Below are positions 29,753 through 40,254 of a stretch of 64,000 nt of DNA, piece after piece. This DNA is from Derxia lacustris. Its GTDB lineage: Bacteria > Pseudomonadota > Gammaproteobacteria > Burkholderiales > Burkholderiaceae_E. Location: the NCBI RefSeq assembly GCF_002105195.1, contig NZ_MUHU01000007.1:108691-172690 (forward strand), read 5' to 3'. The notes beneath the pieces are model-generated. The model had not been told where the DNA came from and ran no database searches. It was given only the letters and a program-made list of their open reading frames with translations. Numbering within the stretch: position 1 is the stretch's first letter; every line of letters starts with the position of its first letter. Made by a program: the position numbers and the translations under genes.

Positions 29753-31219
29753 TCAGCCGGCGTTGCCGTCGCGCCAGCCGCCGCCCAGCACCTTGTAGAG
29801 CGTGACCAGATTGCCGGCGCGCGCCAGCCGGGCCGCGATCAGCGCCTGCTGCGCCGTGTAGAGCGAGCGTTGCGCATCGAGCACGCTGAGGTAGTCGGCG
29901 CCGCCTTGGCGGTAGCGCGCCTCGGACAGCCGCAGCGCCTCGGCGCTGGCATTGGCGGCGGCTTCGCGGCCGGCCAGCTCGGCGTCGATGGTGGCGCGGC
30001 GCGCGAGCGCATCGGCCACTTCGCGGAAGGCCGACTGGATCGCCTTCTCGTAGCTGGCCACGGCCAGATCGCGGTCTGCCTCGGCCACGCGCAGATTGGC
30101 GCTGCGCCGGCCCATGTCGAAGATCGGCAGGTCGATGCCGGGCGCAAAGCTCCAGTAGCCCGAGCCGCCCTTGAACAGCCCGTCGAGCGCGGCGCTGGCG
30201 GTGCCGGCGCCGGCGGTCAGGCTGATGCTCGGGAAGTAGGCCGCGCGCGCCGCGCCGATGCTGGCGTTGGCGCCGAGCAGGGTGCGCTCGGCCTGGCGCA
30301 CGTCGGGCCGGCGCGTCAGCACTTCCGACGGCAGGCCGGGCGGCAGCTCGGCCAGTTGCGTGACCGTGAGGTCGAGATTGGCCGGCAGCAGCTCGGCCGG
30401 CAGCTCGGCGCCCGTCAGCAGCACCAGCGCATTGCGGTCCTGCGCCACCTGCGTGCGGGCGGCCTGCAGATCGGCGCGCGCCGATTCGACCAGGCCGCGC
30501 GCCTGTTGCGCATCGAGCGCGCTGGCCGCGCCGAGCCGCAGCTTGTCCTGCGTGAGCTTGAGGCTGGCTTCGCGCGAGGCGAGGGTGTTGGCCGAGAGTT
30601 GCAGCGTCTCGCTGTCGGCCGCGAGCGTGAGCCAGGCGGTCGACACCTCGGCGACCAGGCTGATGCGGCTGGCGCGCAGCGCGTCCTCGGTGGCCAGATA
30701 GGTCTGCGCCGCCTGCTCGCTCAGGTTGGCGAGGCGGCCCCAGAAGTCGAGCTCCCAGGCGCTCACGCCGACGGTCACGGTGTTGCTGCGGCTGATGAGG
30801 GCGCTGCCGCTGCCCGACAGGTCGGCCGGCAGGCGGCGGCTGTTGCCGGCGCCGTTCGCGCTGAGGGCCGGGTAGCGCTGCGAGTCCTGCACCCGGTAGA
30901 GCGCGCGGGCCCGGTCGATGTTGATGGCGGAGGTGCGCAGGTCGCGGTTGTTGTCGAGCGCCAGCGCCACCGTGGCGCGCAGCCGGTCGTCGGCCAGGAA
31001 GTCGCGCCAGCCGAGATCGGCCGCCACGGTGCCGGCGCCGGCGGCGTCGGTCGTGCGCCAGGGCGCGGCCGGGCTGTCGCCGGGCAGGGTCGGCCACTGC
31101 TGTGCCACCGGCGCCGCCGGGCGCTGGTAGTCGGGCGCGAGGTTGGCGCAGCCGGCCAGCGTCAGCGCGGCCACCAGGGCGGTCAGGCCGCCGAGCTTGT
31201 GCTTGTGGTTCATGGTCAT
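29753..31219 (-). CDS. Outer-membrane efflux lipoprotein (OprM/NodT family)
   Basis: Outer-membrane factor of a tripartite pump, 488 residues. The signal peptide ends in lipobox [12 protein letters not shown] (Cys near residue 24), then two OEP repeats. Diagnostic pieces are [17 protein letters not shown] (about 144-160), [14 protein letters not shown] and the C-terminal [20 protein letters not shown]. Its start overlaps the RND gene end by four bases (ATGA), so the three pump parts are translated together. Confidence 0.92.
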   Translation of the reverse strand: MTMNHKHKLGGLTALVAALTLAGCANLAPDYQRPAAPVAQQWPTLPGDSPAAPWRTTDAAGAGTVAADLGWRDFLADDRLRATVALALDNNRDLRTSAINIDRARALYRVQDSQRYPALSANGAGNSRRLPADLSGSGSALISRSNTVTVGVSAWELDFWGRLANLSEQAAQTYLATEDALRASRISLVAEVSTAWLTLAADSETLQLSANTLASREASLKLTQDKLRLGAASALDAQQARGLVESARADLQAARTQVAQDRNALVLLTGAELPAELLPANLDLTVTQLAELPPGLPSEVLTRRPDVRQAERTLLGANASIGAARAAYFPSISLTAGAGTASAALDGLFKGGSGYWSFAPGIDLPIFDMGRRSANLRVAEADRDLAVASYEKAIQSAFREVADALARRATIDAELAGREAAANASAEALRLSEARYRQGGADYLSVLDAQRSLYTAQQALIAARLARAGNLVTLYKVLGGGWRDGNAG

Positions 31220-34200
31220 TGGCCTTGGCTGACGGGTTGCGCCGCGGTGCCGGCTTCGTCGTGCGCGGGCTTCGGCTTGCCGCCGAAGGCGCGCCGCACC
31301 ACCACGAAGAACAGCGGGATGAAGAAGACGCCGAGCACGGTGGCCGCGAGCATGCCGCCGAGCACGCCGGTGCCGATGGCGTTCTGCGCGCCCGAACCGG
31401 CGCCGCTGGCGATCGCGAGCGGCAGCACGCCGAGCGCGAAGGCTAGCGAGGTCATGAGAATCGGCCGCAGCCGCATGCGCACCGCCTTGAGCGTGGCCTC
31501 GACCACGGCCAGCCCTTCGTGCTCCATCAGGTCCTTGGCGAACTCGACGATGAGGATGGCGTTCTTGGCCGACAGCCCGATGGTCGTCAGCAGCCCGACC
31601 TGGAAGTACACGTCGTTCGACATGCCGCGCCCGGTGGCCGCGAGCAGCGCGCCCAGCACGCCGAGCGGCACCACCAGCATCACCGCGAACGGGATCGACC
31701 AGCTTTCGTACAGCGCCGCGAGACAGAGAAACACCACCAGCAGCGAGATCGCGTAGAGCGCCGGCCCCTGCGAGCCCGACAGCCGTTCCTGATACGACAG
31801 CCCGGTCCACGCAATGCCCACGCCCGGCGGCAGCTTGGCGGCGAGTTCTTCCATCGCGTCCATCGCCGCGCCCGAGCTGATGCCCGGCGCCGCGCTGCCC
31901 TGGATGTTGACCGCCGGCAGCCCGTTGTAGCGCTCCAGGCGCGGCGAGCCGTAATCCCAGTGCGAGGTGGAGAAGCTGCTGAACGGCACCATCTCGCCGG
32001 CCGAATTGCGCACGCGCCAGCGGTCGATGTCTTCCGGCACCACGCGATAGGGCGCATCGGCTTGCAGGTACACGCGCTTGACGCGGCCACGGTCGATGAA
32101 GTCGTTGACGTAGCTGCTGCCCCAGGCGGTGCTGAGCGTGGTGTTGATGTCGGCCATGCTCAGGCCCAGCGCGCCGGCGCGGGCCGCGTCGATGTCGACG
32201 CGGAACTGCGGCGTGTCGTCCTGGCCGTTGGGGCGCACCGCCATCAGGCGCTTGTCCTGCGCGGCCATGCCCAGCAGCATGTTGCGGGCTTCCATCAGCT
32301 TGTCGTGACCGACGCCGGTCTGGTCCTGCAGGAACATGTCGAAGCCGCTGGCATTGCCCAGCTCCACCACCGCCGGCGGCGCGAAGGCAAACGCCATCGC
32401 ATCGCGGATCTGGCTGAAGGCGCCCATCGCGCGGCCGGCCACGGCGGTCACGCTCAGGTCGGGGCGCTTGCGCTGGCTCCAGTCGTTCATGTTGATGAAG
32501 GCCATGCCGGTGTTCTGGCCCTGGCCGGCGAACGAGAAGCCGACCACGGTGAACACCGAGCTGACCGCTTCCTTCTCGCCCATGAACTGCTGCTCGACCT
32601 GCTTGATGACGCCGAGCGTGCGCTCCTGCGTGGCGCCGGCCGGCAGTTGCACCAGCGAGAACAGCACGCCCTGGTCCTCGTCGGGCAGAAAGGCCGTGGG
32701 CAGGCGCAGGAACAGGAAGCCCATGCCCACCACGATGGCGCCGTAGACCACCATCCAGCGCAGGCTGCGCTTGATGATGCCGGCGACCCAGCCGGTGTAG
32801 CCGTTGGTGGCCGCGTCGAACTTGCGGTTGAACCAGCCGAAGAAGCCGCTGTCGGCCGCGTGATGACCCTTGGCGATCGGCTTGAGCAGCGTGGCGCACA
32901 GCGCCGGCGTGAGGATCACCGCCACCAGCACCGACAGCAGCATCGACGCGACGATGGTGATCGAGAACTGGCGGTAGATGACGCCGACCGAGCCGCCGAA
33001 GAAGGCCATCGGCACGAACACGGCGCTCAGCACCAGCGCGATGCCGATCAGCGCGCCGGTGATCTGGCCCATCGACTTGCGCGTGGCTTCCTTGGGCGAC
33101 AGACCTTCCTCGCTCATCACCCGCTCGACATTTTCCACCACCACGATGGCGTCGTCGACCAGCAGGCCGATGGCCAGCACCATGCCGAACATGGTCAGCG
33201 TGTTGATCGTGAAGCCGAGGCCCAGCATCACGGCAAAGGTGCCCAGCAGCACCACCGGCACCGCGATCGTCGGAATGAGCGTGGCGCGGAAGTTCTGCAG
33301 GAACAGGTACATGACCAGGAACACCAGCACCACGGCCTCGATCAGCGTCTTGACCACCTCGTGGATCGACACCTGCACGAAGGGCGTGGTGTCGTAGGGG
33401 AAGACGGCCTTCATGCCGGCCGGAAAGTTCTTGCCGAGCCGGTCCATCTCGGCGCGGATGGCCGAGGCGGTACTGAGCGCATTGGCGCCGGTGGCGAGCT
33501 TGATGCCCACGCCCGCCGCCGGCTTGCCGTTGAAACGCGCGATCACGTTGTAGCTCTCGGCGCCGATCTCGATGCGCGCCACGTCCTTGAGCCGCACGGT
33601 AGCGCCGCCGGTGGCGGTGCGCAGCACGATCTGCTCGAACTGCTCGGCGGTCTGCAAGCGCGTCTGCGCGGTGATGGTGGCGTTGAGCGCGGTACCGGCC
33701 GGTGCCGGCGCGCCGCCGATCTGACCCGCCGACACCTGCGCGTTCTGCGCGGTGATGGCGTCGCTCACGTCGCTGACGGTGAGCTTGTAGTTGTCGAGCT
33801 TGAGCGGATCGAGCCAGACGCGCATCGCGTACTGGGCGCCGAACTGCTGCACCTCGCCCACGCCGGGCACGCGGCTGACCGGATCGACCAGCGTGGCGGC
33901 GACGTAATCGCCGATGTCGGTGTCGGTCATGCTGTCGTTTTCCGACACGAAGCCGACCACCATCAGGAAGCTGGACGTGGCCTTGGTCACCTGCACGCCC
34001 TGGCGCTGCACTTCCTGCGGCAGCAGCGGCGTGGCCAGTTGCAGCTTGTTCTGCACCTGCACCTGGGCGATGTCGGGATCGGTGCCGGCGTCGAAGGTGA
34101 GGGTGATGCTGGCCTGGCCGGCGCCGTCGCTGGTCGAGCTCATGTAGCGCAGGCCGTCGATGCCCTTCATGCGCTGCTCGATGATCTGGGTGACGGTGTC

Positions 34201-34374
34201 TTCCAGCGTCTTGGCCGAGGCGCCCGGATAGGTGGCGGTGATGCTGACCGAGGGCGGCGCGATGCTCGGGTACTGGGCGATCGGCAGGCTGCGGATCGCC
34301 AGCGCGCCGGCCAGCATCACCACGATGGCGAGCACCCAGGCAAAGATCGGCCGGTCGATGAAGAAGCGGGACAT
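31216..34374 (-). CDS. RND multidrug efflux inner-membrane pump (HAE1/AcrB family)
   Basis: Proton-driven AcrB-type transporter of 1052 residues, full length. It begins [20 protein letters not shown] and has the two large periplasmic loops and twelve membrane segments of the family. The TM4 aspartate pair is in [18 protein letters not shown] (about 401-418). The segment [19 protein letters not shown] near residue 37 is also typical. It forms a tripartite complex with the MFP upstream and the OprM-like factor downstream. Substrate range is not predictable. Confidence 0.94.
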   Translation of the reverse strand: MSRFFIDRPIFAWVLAIVVMLAGALAIRSLPIAQYPSIAPPSVSITATYPGASAKTLEDTVTQIIEQRMKGIDGLRYMSSTSDGAGQASITLTFDAGTDPDIAQVQVQNKLQLATPLLPQEVQRQGVQVTKATSSFLMVVGFVSENDSMTDTDIGDYVAATLVDPVSRVPGVGEVQQFGAQYAMRVWLDPLKLDNYKLTVSDVSDAITAQNAQVSAGQIGGAPAPAGTALNATITAQTRLQTAEQFEQIVLRTATGGATVRLKDVARIEIGAESYNVIARFNGKPAAGVGIKLATGANALSTASAIRAEMDRLGKNFPAGMKAVFPYDTTPFVQVSIHEVVKTLIEAVVLVFLVMYLFLQNFRATLIPTIAVPVVLLGTFAVMLGLGFTINTLTMFGMVLAIGLLVDDAIVVVENVERVMSEEGLSPKEATRKSMGQITGALIGIALVLSAVFVPMAFFGGSVGVIYRQFSITIVASMLLSVLVAVILTPALCATLLKPIAKGHHAADSGFFGWFNRKFDAATNGYTGWVAGIIKRSLRWMVVYGAIVVGMGFLFLRLPTAFLPDEDQGVLFSLVQLPAGATQERTLGVIKQVEQQFMGEKEAVSSVFTVVGFSFAGQGQNTGMAFINMNDWSQRKRPDLSVTAVAGRAMGAFSQIRDAMAFAFAPPAVVELGNASGFDMFLQDQTGVGHDKLMEARNMLLGMAAQDKRLMAVRPNGQDDTPQFRVDIDAARAGALGLSMADINTTLSTAWGSSYVNDFIDRGRVKRVYLQADAPYRVVPEDIDRWRVRNSAGEMVPFSSFSTSHWDYGSPRLERYNGLPAVNIQGSAAPGISSGAAMDAMEELAAKLPPGVGIAWTGLSYQERLSGSQGPALYAISLLVVFLCLAALYESWSIPFAVMLVVPLGVLGALLAATGRGMSNDVYFQVGLLTTIGLSAKNAILIVEFAKDLMEHEGLAVVEATLKAVRMRLRPILMTSLAFALGVLPLAIASGAGSGAQNAIGTGVLGGMLAATVLGVFFIPLFFVVVRRAFGGKPKPAHDEAGTAAQPVSQGQ

Positions 34375-34390
34375 GTGATGGCTCCCGTTC

Positions 34391-35626
34391 TCAGCGCGCG
34401 GCGGCGGCTTGCGGCGCGGCGGCGAGCTTGTCGGCGGGCTTGGCGGCAGCGCCCTGCGGATCGAATTGCGCCGTCACGTCGCTGGCCTGGGCAGGTGCGC
34501 CGGGCCCGACCTTCTGCAGGCCCTCGACGATGACCTTCTCGCCCGGCTTGAGGCCGTCGGTCACCAGCCAGCTGTCGCCGACCGTGCGCGCGACCGCGAT
34601 GACGCGCGCCTCGACCTTGCCGTCGGCGCCCACCAGCAGCACCTGGGCCTCGCCGCGCGGCGTGCGGCTCACGGCGCGCTGCGGCACGGTGATCGCGTCG
34701 GCATTCGTGCCCTGCGCCACCTGGGCTCGCACATACATGCCGGGCAGCAGCTCGTGCTTCGGATTGGGGAAGACCGCGCGCAGCGTGACCGCGCCGGTCG
34801 CCGGATCGACGCTCACCTCGCTGAATTCGAGCTTGCCCTCGATGCCGTAATCGCTGCCGTCTTCGAGCTTGAGCCGCACTGCGGCCTGATCGGCGCCGGC
34901 GCTCTTGAGCTGGCCGGCGGCCAGCGCGCGGCGCAGCTTGAGCAGGTCGGCGCTCGACTGCGTGACATCGACATAGATCGGATCGAGCTGCTGCACCGTG
35001 GCCAGCGCATCGGCCTGACCGGCGGTGACCAGCGCGCCCGGCGTGAAGCTGGAGCGGCCGATGCGGCCGCCGATCGGCGCGGTCACGCGGGTGTAGTCGA
35101 GATTGATGCGCGCGGTCTGCACGGCGGCGCGCTGGGCCGCCACGTCGGCTTCGGCCTGGGCGAGGGCGGCGGTCGAGTCCTCGACCGTCTGGGTGCTCAC
35201 GGCGTCGATCTTGCCCAGCTCGCGGTTGCGTGCGGCGGTGAGCCGGGCCGATTCGGCGGTGGCTTCGGCACGCTTGAGCGCGGCGAGGGCGCTGTCGTAG
35301 CTGGCCTGATAGCTGCGCGGATCGATCTGGTACAGCGGCGCGCCGGCCTTGACCTCGGCGCCTTCCTTGAACAGCCGCTCGCGCACGATGCCGCCGACCT
35401 GCGGCCGCACTTCGGCGACCTGGAAGGCGGCGGTGCGGCCGGGCAGCTCGGTGCTGAGCGCGACCGGCCGCGCCGCCACGGTGATGGTGCCGACCGCCGC
35501 CGGACCGCGGGGCCCGCCCGGGCCGCCGGCATGCGCCTGACCGGCGTCGCCACCCTGGCCGCAGCCGGCCATCAGTCCGGCAAGCAGGGCCAGCGGCAGG
35601 AGTTTCTTGTGAGTTGAACTGAGCAT
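34391..35626 (-). CDS. RND efflux membrane-fusion lipoprotein (AcrA/MexA family)
   Basis: Periplasmic adaptor, 411 residues from ATG 35626. The lipobox [13 protein letters not shown] puts the lipidated Cys near residue 22. The order is barrel-sandwich hybrid ([21 protein letters not shown]), a coiled-coil hairpin (about 95-165, [20 protein letters not shown]), then beta-barrel ([13 protein letters not shown]). The Gly/Pro-rich stretch after the Cys is a flexible linker. ATG 35626 with GAGGG upstream was preferred to a TTG 15 bases earlier. First gene of the pump operon. Confidence 0.92.
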   Translation of the reverse strand: MLSSTHKKLLPLALLAGLMAGCGQGGDAGQAHAGGPGGPRGPAAVGTITVAARPVALSTELPGRTAAFQVAEVRPQVGGIVRERLFKEGAEVKAGAPLYQIDPRSYQASYDSALAALKRAEATAESARLTAARNRELGKIDAVSTQTVEDSTAALAQAEADVAAQRAAVQTARINLDYTRVTAPIGGRIGRSSFTPGALVTAGQADALATVQQLDPIYVDVTQSSADLLKLRRALAAGQLKSAGADQAAVRLKLEDGSDYGIEGKLEFSEVSVDPATGAVTLRAVFPNPKHELLPGMYVRAQVAQGTNADAITVPQRAVSRTPRGEAQVLLVGADGKVEARVIAVARTVGDSWLVTDGLKPGEKVIVEGLQKVGPGAPAQASDVTAQFDPQGAAAKPADKLAAAPQAAAAR

Positions 35627-35680
35627 GAAGCCCTCGCGCAAGGAATGAGAAGTCCCGGCAGGAGGCTGCCGGCAATGACT

Positions 35681-35696
35681 GAATGAGCGTTCATTC
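35681..35696. promoter_or_regulatory. TetR-type operator of the efflux operon
   Basis: GAATGAGCGTTCATTC has perfect 6-base arms around a 4-base centre, 55 bases before the MFP start. On the minus strand a TAGAAT -10-like element (about 35698-35693) overlaps it, so a bound repressor would block RNA polymerase. The TetR gene at the operon end is the probable ligand. Confidence 0.6.
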
Positions 35697-35774
35697 TAGG
35701 TAATTGCTTGTCACGGCAGTGATTCTTGAATGCGTCAGTTTGTTACCGGCGGTGCGCCGCCCATCGACGCCGGA

Positions 35775-36806
35775 TCAGGGCCAGATGGCCTTCAGCACCT
35801 GGGCCAGCCGGGCGCCGGCCAGCGTCAGCTGGGTCTGCTTGATGTCGTCGATGCTGTCGCGGTAGTCGGCCGGCAGCCGGGTCTGCCAGCGACCTTCGGT
35901 CTTCGGCGAGAAATCGAGATCCTTGAGCCCTCGCCGCGCCTGGCCGAGCGACTGGCTGGCCCATTGCGCGGCCCAGTCGTCGAGCGGGCCGTCGCTCGGC
36001 TTGACGCGGCGCGCGGCGGCGACCCAGCCGGCATCGATGTTGTGCGGCTTGAGCGCGGCCGGCAGGTCGTCCCAGAGCGCATGCAGATTGGGGCCGTCGC
36101 GGCCGTTGTCGCGCAGCACGCGGATCTCGTTGCCGCCGCGCGTTTCGCTGCGGCGGTCGAAGCCGTCGTTGTCGGGATCGACGCGGCGGCCGTTCTGGTC
36201 GAGATAGAGCGCGCCCACATGCAGCGGCTGGTGGATGTCGCCGACGTAGTGCGCGAGCAGCAGCAGCGCCTCGCGCCGGTCGCGGATGCTGAACGGCCAG
36301 GGCGCGGGCCGCCCTTGCAGCACGCGGATCGCGGCGGTGGTGGCGCTGACCACGTCCACGTCGCTGGTGCCGACGCGGCCGAGCGCATAGGCGCGGCGTT
36401 GCAGCGCCACGTCGGCGTAGTGGTACTGCTTGTGGCAGGTCTCGTCGCCGGGCTCGCGGCGGCAGTTGTCGTCGTTGCGGCGCACGAAGTCGACCATCTC
36501 GGCTTCGCCGCGCGTGGTCTCGAAGCGGGCGCAGTCGCGGTACTTGCCCTGGCTGCCGTAGCGGTAGCCGTAGCCGTCGCGCTCGACGCCCTTGGCGCAG
36601 TCGGCCCAGACGGCGGCGTCTTCGAGCCTGAGCCCGCCGCCGAGGAGGGTGGCCACCTGGGCGCCGGCGCGGCTGCCTTCGAGCAGCCGGTCGGCCAGCG
36701 CGCCGACCGTGCGATGGCCGTCGCCGCCCCAGGCGAGCGCGGCGGAAGAAGCGCAGGCAAGGCCGGCGCCGAGAACGAATGCAGACAGGCGTGATGCGAA
36801 ATTCAT
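35775..36806 (-). CDS. Secreted S1/P1-type nuclease
   Basis: Zinc-dependent single-strand nuclease of the S1/P1 family, 343 residues. The signal peptide (about 1-25) ends ASSAALA before WGGDGHRTVG, giving the N-terminal Trp and His that bind zinc in mature P1 enzymes. The central HYVGDIHQPLHVG carries further zinc ligands. Asp- and His-rich segments HKQYHYADVALQ are also present. It probably degrades extracellular or periplasmic nucleic acid for phosphate or nucleosides. Monocistronic, on the minus strand. Confidence 0.88.
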   Translation of the reverse strand: MNFASRLSAFVLGAGLACASSAALAWGGDGHRTVGALADRLLEGSRAGAQVATLLGGGLRLEDAAVWADCAKGVERDGYGYRYGSQGKYRDCARFETTRGEAEMVDFVRRNDDNCRREPGDETCHKQYHYADVALQRRAYALGRVGTSDVDVVSATTAAIRVLQGRPAPWPFSIRDRREALLLLAHYVGDIHQPLHVGALYLDQNGRRVDPDNDGFDRRSETRGGNEIRVLRDNGRDGPNLHALWDDLPAALKPHNIDAGWVAAARRVKPSDGPLDDWAAQWASQSLGQARRGLKDLDFSPKTEGRWQTRLPADYRDSIDDIKQTQLTLAGARLAQVLKAIWP

Positions 36807-36933
36807 GGGCTTCGATGCGAGGGGAGGAGGCTGCGCGGCTTTGCATGCGATGCCGCTGTCATGGCAGGGTCGCGCACCGTGAAGCCAAATCCGCGCGCCG
36901 GCAAGCGCTGTCGCGCAACCGAAGGAGCCTGTC

Positions 36934-38007
36934 TTGAAATTCCGGAAACTCGGCCGTACCGACCTCGACGTGAGCCTCATCGCCCTCGGCAGCATGACCT
37001 GGGGCGAGCAGAACACCGAAGCCGAGGCGCATGCGCAGATCGAGCTGGCGCTCGACCTCGGCGTGAACTTCATCGACACCGCCGAGATGTATCCGGTGCC
37101 GCCGCGCGCCGAGACGCAGGGCCGCACCGAGCAGTACATCGGCAGCTGGCTGGCCGCCAATCCGGCAAGGCGCGCCGGCATCGTGCTGGCGACCAAGGCC
37201 GCCGGCCCCACGCGCGCGCCGGCTGGCCCCACCAAAGGCCCGGCGCGGCCGTCGCACATCCGCGGCGGGCGCACCAATTTCACGCGCGTCAACCTGAATG
37301 AAGCGCTGAACGACAGCCTCAAGCGGCTGCGCACCGATTACGTCGACCTCTACCAGCTGCACTGGCCGGATCGCAGCACCAATTTCTTCGGCCAGCTCGG
37401 CTACACCCATGTGGCCGAGGAAGACACGGTTCCCATCCTGGAGACGCTGCAAGCGCTCGACGAGCTGGTGCGCGCCGGCAAGATCCGCCACATCGGCCTG
37501 AGCAACGAGACGCCCTGGGGCCTGAGCCAGTTTCTGCGCCATGCCGAAGCCGCCGGGCTGGCGCGCGTGGTCGGCATCCAGAATCCGTACAGCCTGCTGA
37601 ACCGCAGCTTCGAGGTCGGCCTGGCCGAGATGGCGATCCGCGAGCAGGTCGGGCTGCTGGCCTATTCGCCGCTGGGCTTTGGCGTGCTGAGCGGCAAGTA
37701 CCTCGGCGGCCAGAAGCCGGCCGGCGCGCGGCTGTCGCTGTTCGACCGCTTCCAGCGCTACAGCAGCGAGAACACCGAGCGCGCCGCCTACGAGTACGTG
37801 AAGGCGTTCCGGCTTGCCGGCATCGATCCGGCGCAGGGTGCGCTGGCCTACGTCAACAGCCGCGATTTCGTGACCGCCAACATCATCGGCGCGACCACGC
37901 TCGAGCAGCTGCGCGCCGACATTGAGAGCGTGGACATCGTGCTGCCCGACGATCTGCTCGCCGCGCTCGACGGCATTCACGCGCGCTGGCCCAATCCGGC
38001 GCCGTGA
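36934..38007 (+). CDS. Aldo/keto reductase, Tas-like
   Basis: NADP(H)-dependent aldo/keto reductase, 357 residues. The catalytic tetrad is visible: Asp and Tyr in FIDTAEMYPVP (about 50-60), Lys in IVLATKAAG and His in YQLHWPD. The insertion rich in Pro/Thr at about 89-110 resembles the Tas subgroup. It starts with TTG 36934 after GAAGGAGCC. No operon partner is evident; the natural substrate is unknown. Confidence 0.88.
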   Translation: MKFRKLGRTDLDVSLIALGSMTWGEQNTEAEAHAQIELALDLGVNFIDTAEMYPVPPRAETQGRTEQYIGSWLAANPARRAGIVLATKAAGPTRAPAGPTKGPARPSHIRGGRTNFTRVNLNEALNDSLKRLRTDYVDLYQLHWPDRSTNFFGQLGYTHVAEEDTVPILETLQALDELVRAGKIRHIGLSNETPWGLSQFLRHAEAAGLARVVGIQNPYSLLNRSFEVGLAEMAIREQVGLLAYSPLGFGVLSGKYLGGQKPAGARLSLFDRFQRYSSENTERAAYEYVKAFRLAGIDPAQGALAYVNSRDFVTANIIGATTLEQLRADIESVDIVLPDDLLAALDGIHARWPNPAP

Positions 38008-38110
38008 TGGGCGGCAAACCTTGAGTTTCGGGCCGGTCTGCCGATAGCCAGACAGAACCGGCGCCGCCTGCCGCCGGCCGTCCGAGTTGCCGCCCGCCAG
38101 GAGTGATTCC

Positions 38111-38479
38111 GTGCCCCCAGCCACCGCCATGCTCGACCTGCCCGCCGTCGCCGCGCCCGTCTGGCCGCCGCAGCGTTTCGATCCGCAGCGCTGCCTGCTC
38201 AGCAATCGCGACGACGGCTTCCGGCTGTTCGTGCCGCCCGCCTACGAGGGCGCGCTGGCCGAGATGCGCAGCAGCCGCAGCGTGACCATCGAGCCGAGCG
38301 CCGAGGCGCCCGACGCCGTGGTCGAGATCGTGTTCGAGGACGGCAGCGACACGCCCTTCGCCATCGCGCATGAGCGCCGGTCGATCGACGGCGCGCTCGG
38401 CCGGGCGCTCTACGTGCCCTTCACCGTCTGGACCGTCGCCGGCAAGCAGCTCACGCTGCGCGCCGACGTGCTGATCTGA
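38111..38479 (+). CDS. Small hypothetical protein
   Basis: A 122-residue protein of unknown family, read from GTG 38111 with GGAG at 38100-38103; an ATG start at 38129 is also possible. There is no signal peptide or membrane segment. The protein is acidic with beta-type spacing (VTIEPSAEAPDAVVEIVFED, then YVPFTVWTVAGKQLTLRADV). I do not recognise the family. It lies alone between the aldo/keto reductase and the convergent Tsx-like gene, with 9 bases between the stops. Confidence 0.6.
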   Translation: MPPATAMLDLPAVAAPVWPPQRFDPQRCLLSNRDDGFRLFVPPAYEGALAEMRSSRSVTIEPSAEAPDAVVEIVFEDGSDTPFAIAHERRSIDGALGRALYVPFTVWTVAGKQLTLRADVLI

Positions 38480-38488
38480 GCGCCAGCC

Positions 38489-39283
38489 TCAGAAAGTCCA
38501 CTTGCCCACGACGCTGGTCGTGAAGCGCGAGTCGTGCTGGCCGTCGAGCGTGGCCTTGCCGGTCACCTTGTCGAACTCCAGCCGCAGGCCCAGCGCCAGC
38601 GCGTCCTTGGGCCCGAACGACGCATAGATCTGCGGCTCGAAGTACAGGCGGTTCTTCGCCTTGTCCTGCTTGAAGTGCAGATAGCCGTCGGTCATCCAGT
38701 TCAGGCCAAAGGCCTGGAACGGTGCGTAGTAGTAGGTGCGCCACAGCGTGCCCCAGCCATAGGTGTCGGGCGTGTCGCCATCGTCGCGAAACCGCAGCAC
38801 CGAGGTTTCCAGCGTCGAGAGACCCGGCACCTTCCAGTACAGCGACAGCCCCAGCGCGCCCTGGCGGTACTTGTCGTAGCTGGAGCTGATGACGCGCGAC
38901 ATCAGCGCCACATCGCTGATCGGCCCGAACTCCAGCTTGCTGCCCGTGATCTTCGAGCCGCTGTAGTGCGCATTCCAGGTGAAGAAGTTTTCGTTCTTCG
39001 AGCCCGAGCCGTTGTCGGGGCTGCCGAGCCGCGCATCCGAGTTGTAGATGTCGAGCGAGAAGTAGTTGTCGCCGATGACGTTGCTGCCGTAGTGCTCCAG
39101 CCGCAGCGTCGCGCGCTCCTTCGACGTGCTGCCGGTGCCGGTGACCCAGTCGGGCTTGTCGTTCCACGAATAGCCGAGCGAGACGGCGCTTTCCGAATAG
39201 TTCTCGGCCGCCGCGAGGCCGGGAAGGGTGGCGATGCCGAGACCGATCAGGCCGGCGAAGACGGCCTTGTGCGCGCTGAACAT
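38489..39283 (-). CDS. Tsx-like outer-membrane nucleoside channel
   Basis: A 264-residue outer-membrane beta-barrel of the nucleoside-specific channel (Tsx-like) family. The signal peptide (about 1-25, ending AAAENYSES) is followed by aromatic-alternating strands such as LRLEHYGSNVIGDNYFSLD and the terminal VVGKWTF, a C-terminal Phe typical for barrel assembly. In Enterobacteria Tsx takes up nucleosides. It is divergent from the catabolic operon at 39667 and shares the same promoter box with it, so the likely solute is that pathway's substrate. Confidence 0.8.
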   Translation of the reverse strand: MFSAHKAVFAGLIGLGIATLPGLAAAENYSESAVSLGYSWNDKPDWVTGTGSTSKERATLRLEHYGSNVIGDNYFSLDIYNSDARLGSPDNGSGSKNENFFTWNAHYSGSKITGSKLEFGPISDVALMSRVISSSYDKYRQGALGLSLYWKVPGLSTLETSVLRFRDDGDTPDTYGWGTLWRTYYYAPFQAFGLNWMTDGYLHFKQDKAKNRLYFEPQIYASFGPKDALALGLRLEFDKVTGKATLDGQHDSRFTTSVVGKWTF

Positions 39284-39666
39284 GGGGACTCCTGGAGGCG
39301 TTTGCGAATGCTTTGGGGAAGGGGCGCGGGCCGTGACGGCTCGCGCCAAGGTGCCGGAACGGTCACCTGAAAATTCATGGTATGCCAGCACACAAAGCAG
39401 ATGCAACGAAATGTCGCGGCTGAATGCCAGATTGGCCGAACGGCAGGTTTTGGCGATTTGACGGCGAAGAAGCGCCTAAAAACCGCCAAAAACTGGCTTT
39501 AACAGGCATGAAAATCGCATAATTACGCCGATTGCACCGGTTGGAGGCAGTTTTCGGTACCAACAAGATGCAGCCGATGCACCAGAATTTTGCGTGCATA
39601 TTTTTCTTGGCATACCATCATCTCGTCGTTAATCTTTTCGCAACGAGTTGAACCGGAGATGCTCGA
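39284..39666. promoter_or_regulatory. Divergent regulatory region with paired TGGCATACCA promoters
   Basis: This 383-base spacer is AT-richer than its surroundings. Leftward promoter (minus strand): TTGCAT (39406-39401), 18-base spacer, TACCAT (39382-39377). Rightward: TTGCGT (39590-39595), 17-base spacer, TACCAT (39613-39618). Each -10 lies in the same near-palindrome TGGCATACCA (39378-39387 on the minus strand and 39608-39617 on the plus strand). Such boxes are typical of GntR/FCD regulators; the gene at 49916 encodes one. No ORF was seen in the stretch. Confidence 0.55.
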
Positions 39667-40254
39667 ATGAAGCTTCAGATGCGCAAGTTGGTCACCTACA
39701 CCGAAGACACCCTGATCGAGGGCGGCAAGGCCGCCGCCCAGCCCTTGCGGCTGTTCGCGGCGGCGGCGGTGCTGACCAATCCCTGGGCCGGTCGCGGCTA
39801 TGTCGACGACCTCAAGCCCGAGATCCAGGCGCTCGCGCCCCAGCTCGGCGAGCTGCTCACCGCGGAAATCCTGCGCATGGCCGGCGGCGGCGACGCGGTC
39901 GAGGGCTATGGCAAGGCCGCCATCGTCGGTACCGCCGGCGAGATCGAGCACGCCTCGGCGCTGATCCACACGCTGCGGTTCGGCAACCACTACCGCAAGG
40001 CGGTCGGCGCGCGCAGCTATCTGGCCTTCACCAATGTGCGCGGCGGCCCGGCCTGCCCGATCGCGATTCCGCTGATGCACAAGGCCGACGAAGGCATGCG
40101 TTCGCACTACCTGACGATCCAGTTCTCGATCGTCGATGCGCCGGCGCCCGATGAAGTGGTGATCGCGCTCGGCGCCTCGATCGGCGGCCGGCCGCATCAC
40201 CGCATCGGCGACCGCTACCAGGACCTCAAGGAACTGGGCAGCAATGAGGCTTGA
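39667..40254 (+). CDS. DUF1185 (amino acid synthesis family) protein
   Basis: A 195-residue protein of the DUF1185/PF06684 family, named amino acid synthesis without a proven reaction. The start LRKLVTY-like segment (QMRKLVTYTEDTLIEGGKAA) and the middle YGKAAIVGTAGEIEHASALI and FGNHYRKAVGARSYLAFTN are the conserved parts. It is the first gene of the catabolic operon and its end overlaps the hydrolase by 11 bases. It may act on an intermediate after ring opening. I give no reaction. Confidence 0.78.
   Translation: MKLQMRKLVTYTEDTLIEGGKAAAQPLRLFAAAAVLTNPWAGRGYVDDLKPEIQALAPQLGELLTAEILRMAGGGDAVEGYGKAAIVGTAGEIEHASALIHTLRFGNHYRKAVGARSYLAFTNVRGGPACPIAIPLMHKADEGMRSHYLTIQFSIVDAPAPDEVVIALGASIGGRPHHRIGDRYQDLKELGSNEA

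Noticed and set aside
31519..34533. 1004-codon plus-strand open frame
   Set aside because: Antisense to the RND pump gene; His/Gln/Arg-rich translation without a recognisable fold.
35627..35641. TTG start adding five residues to the efflux MFP
   Set aside because: The ATG at 35626 has a GAGGG ribosome site and gives a normal lipoprotein signal peptide.
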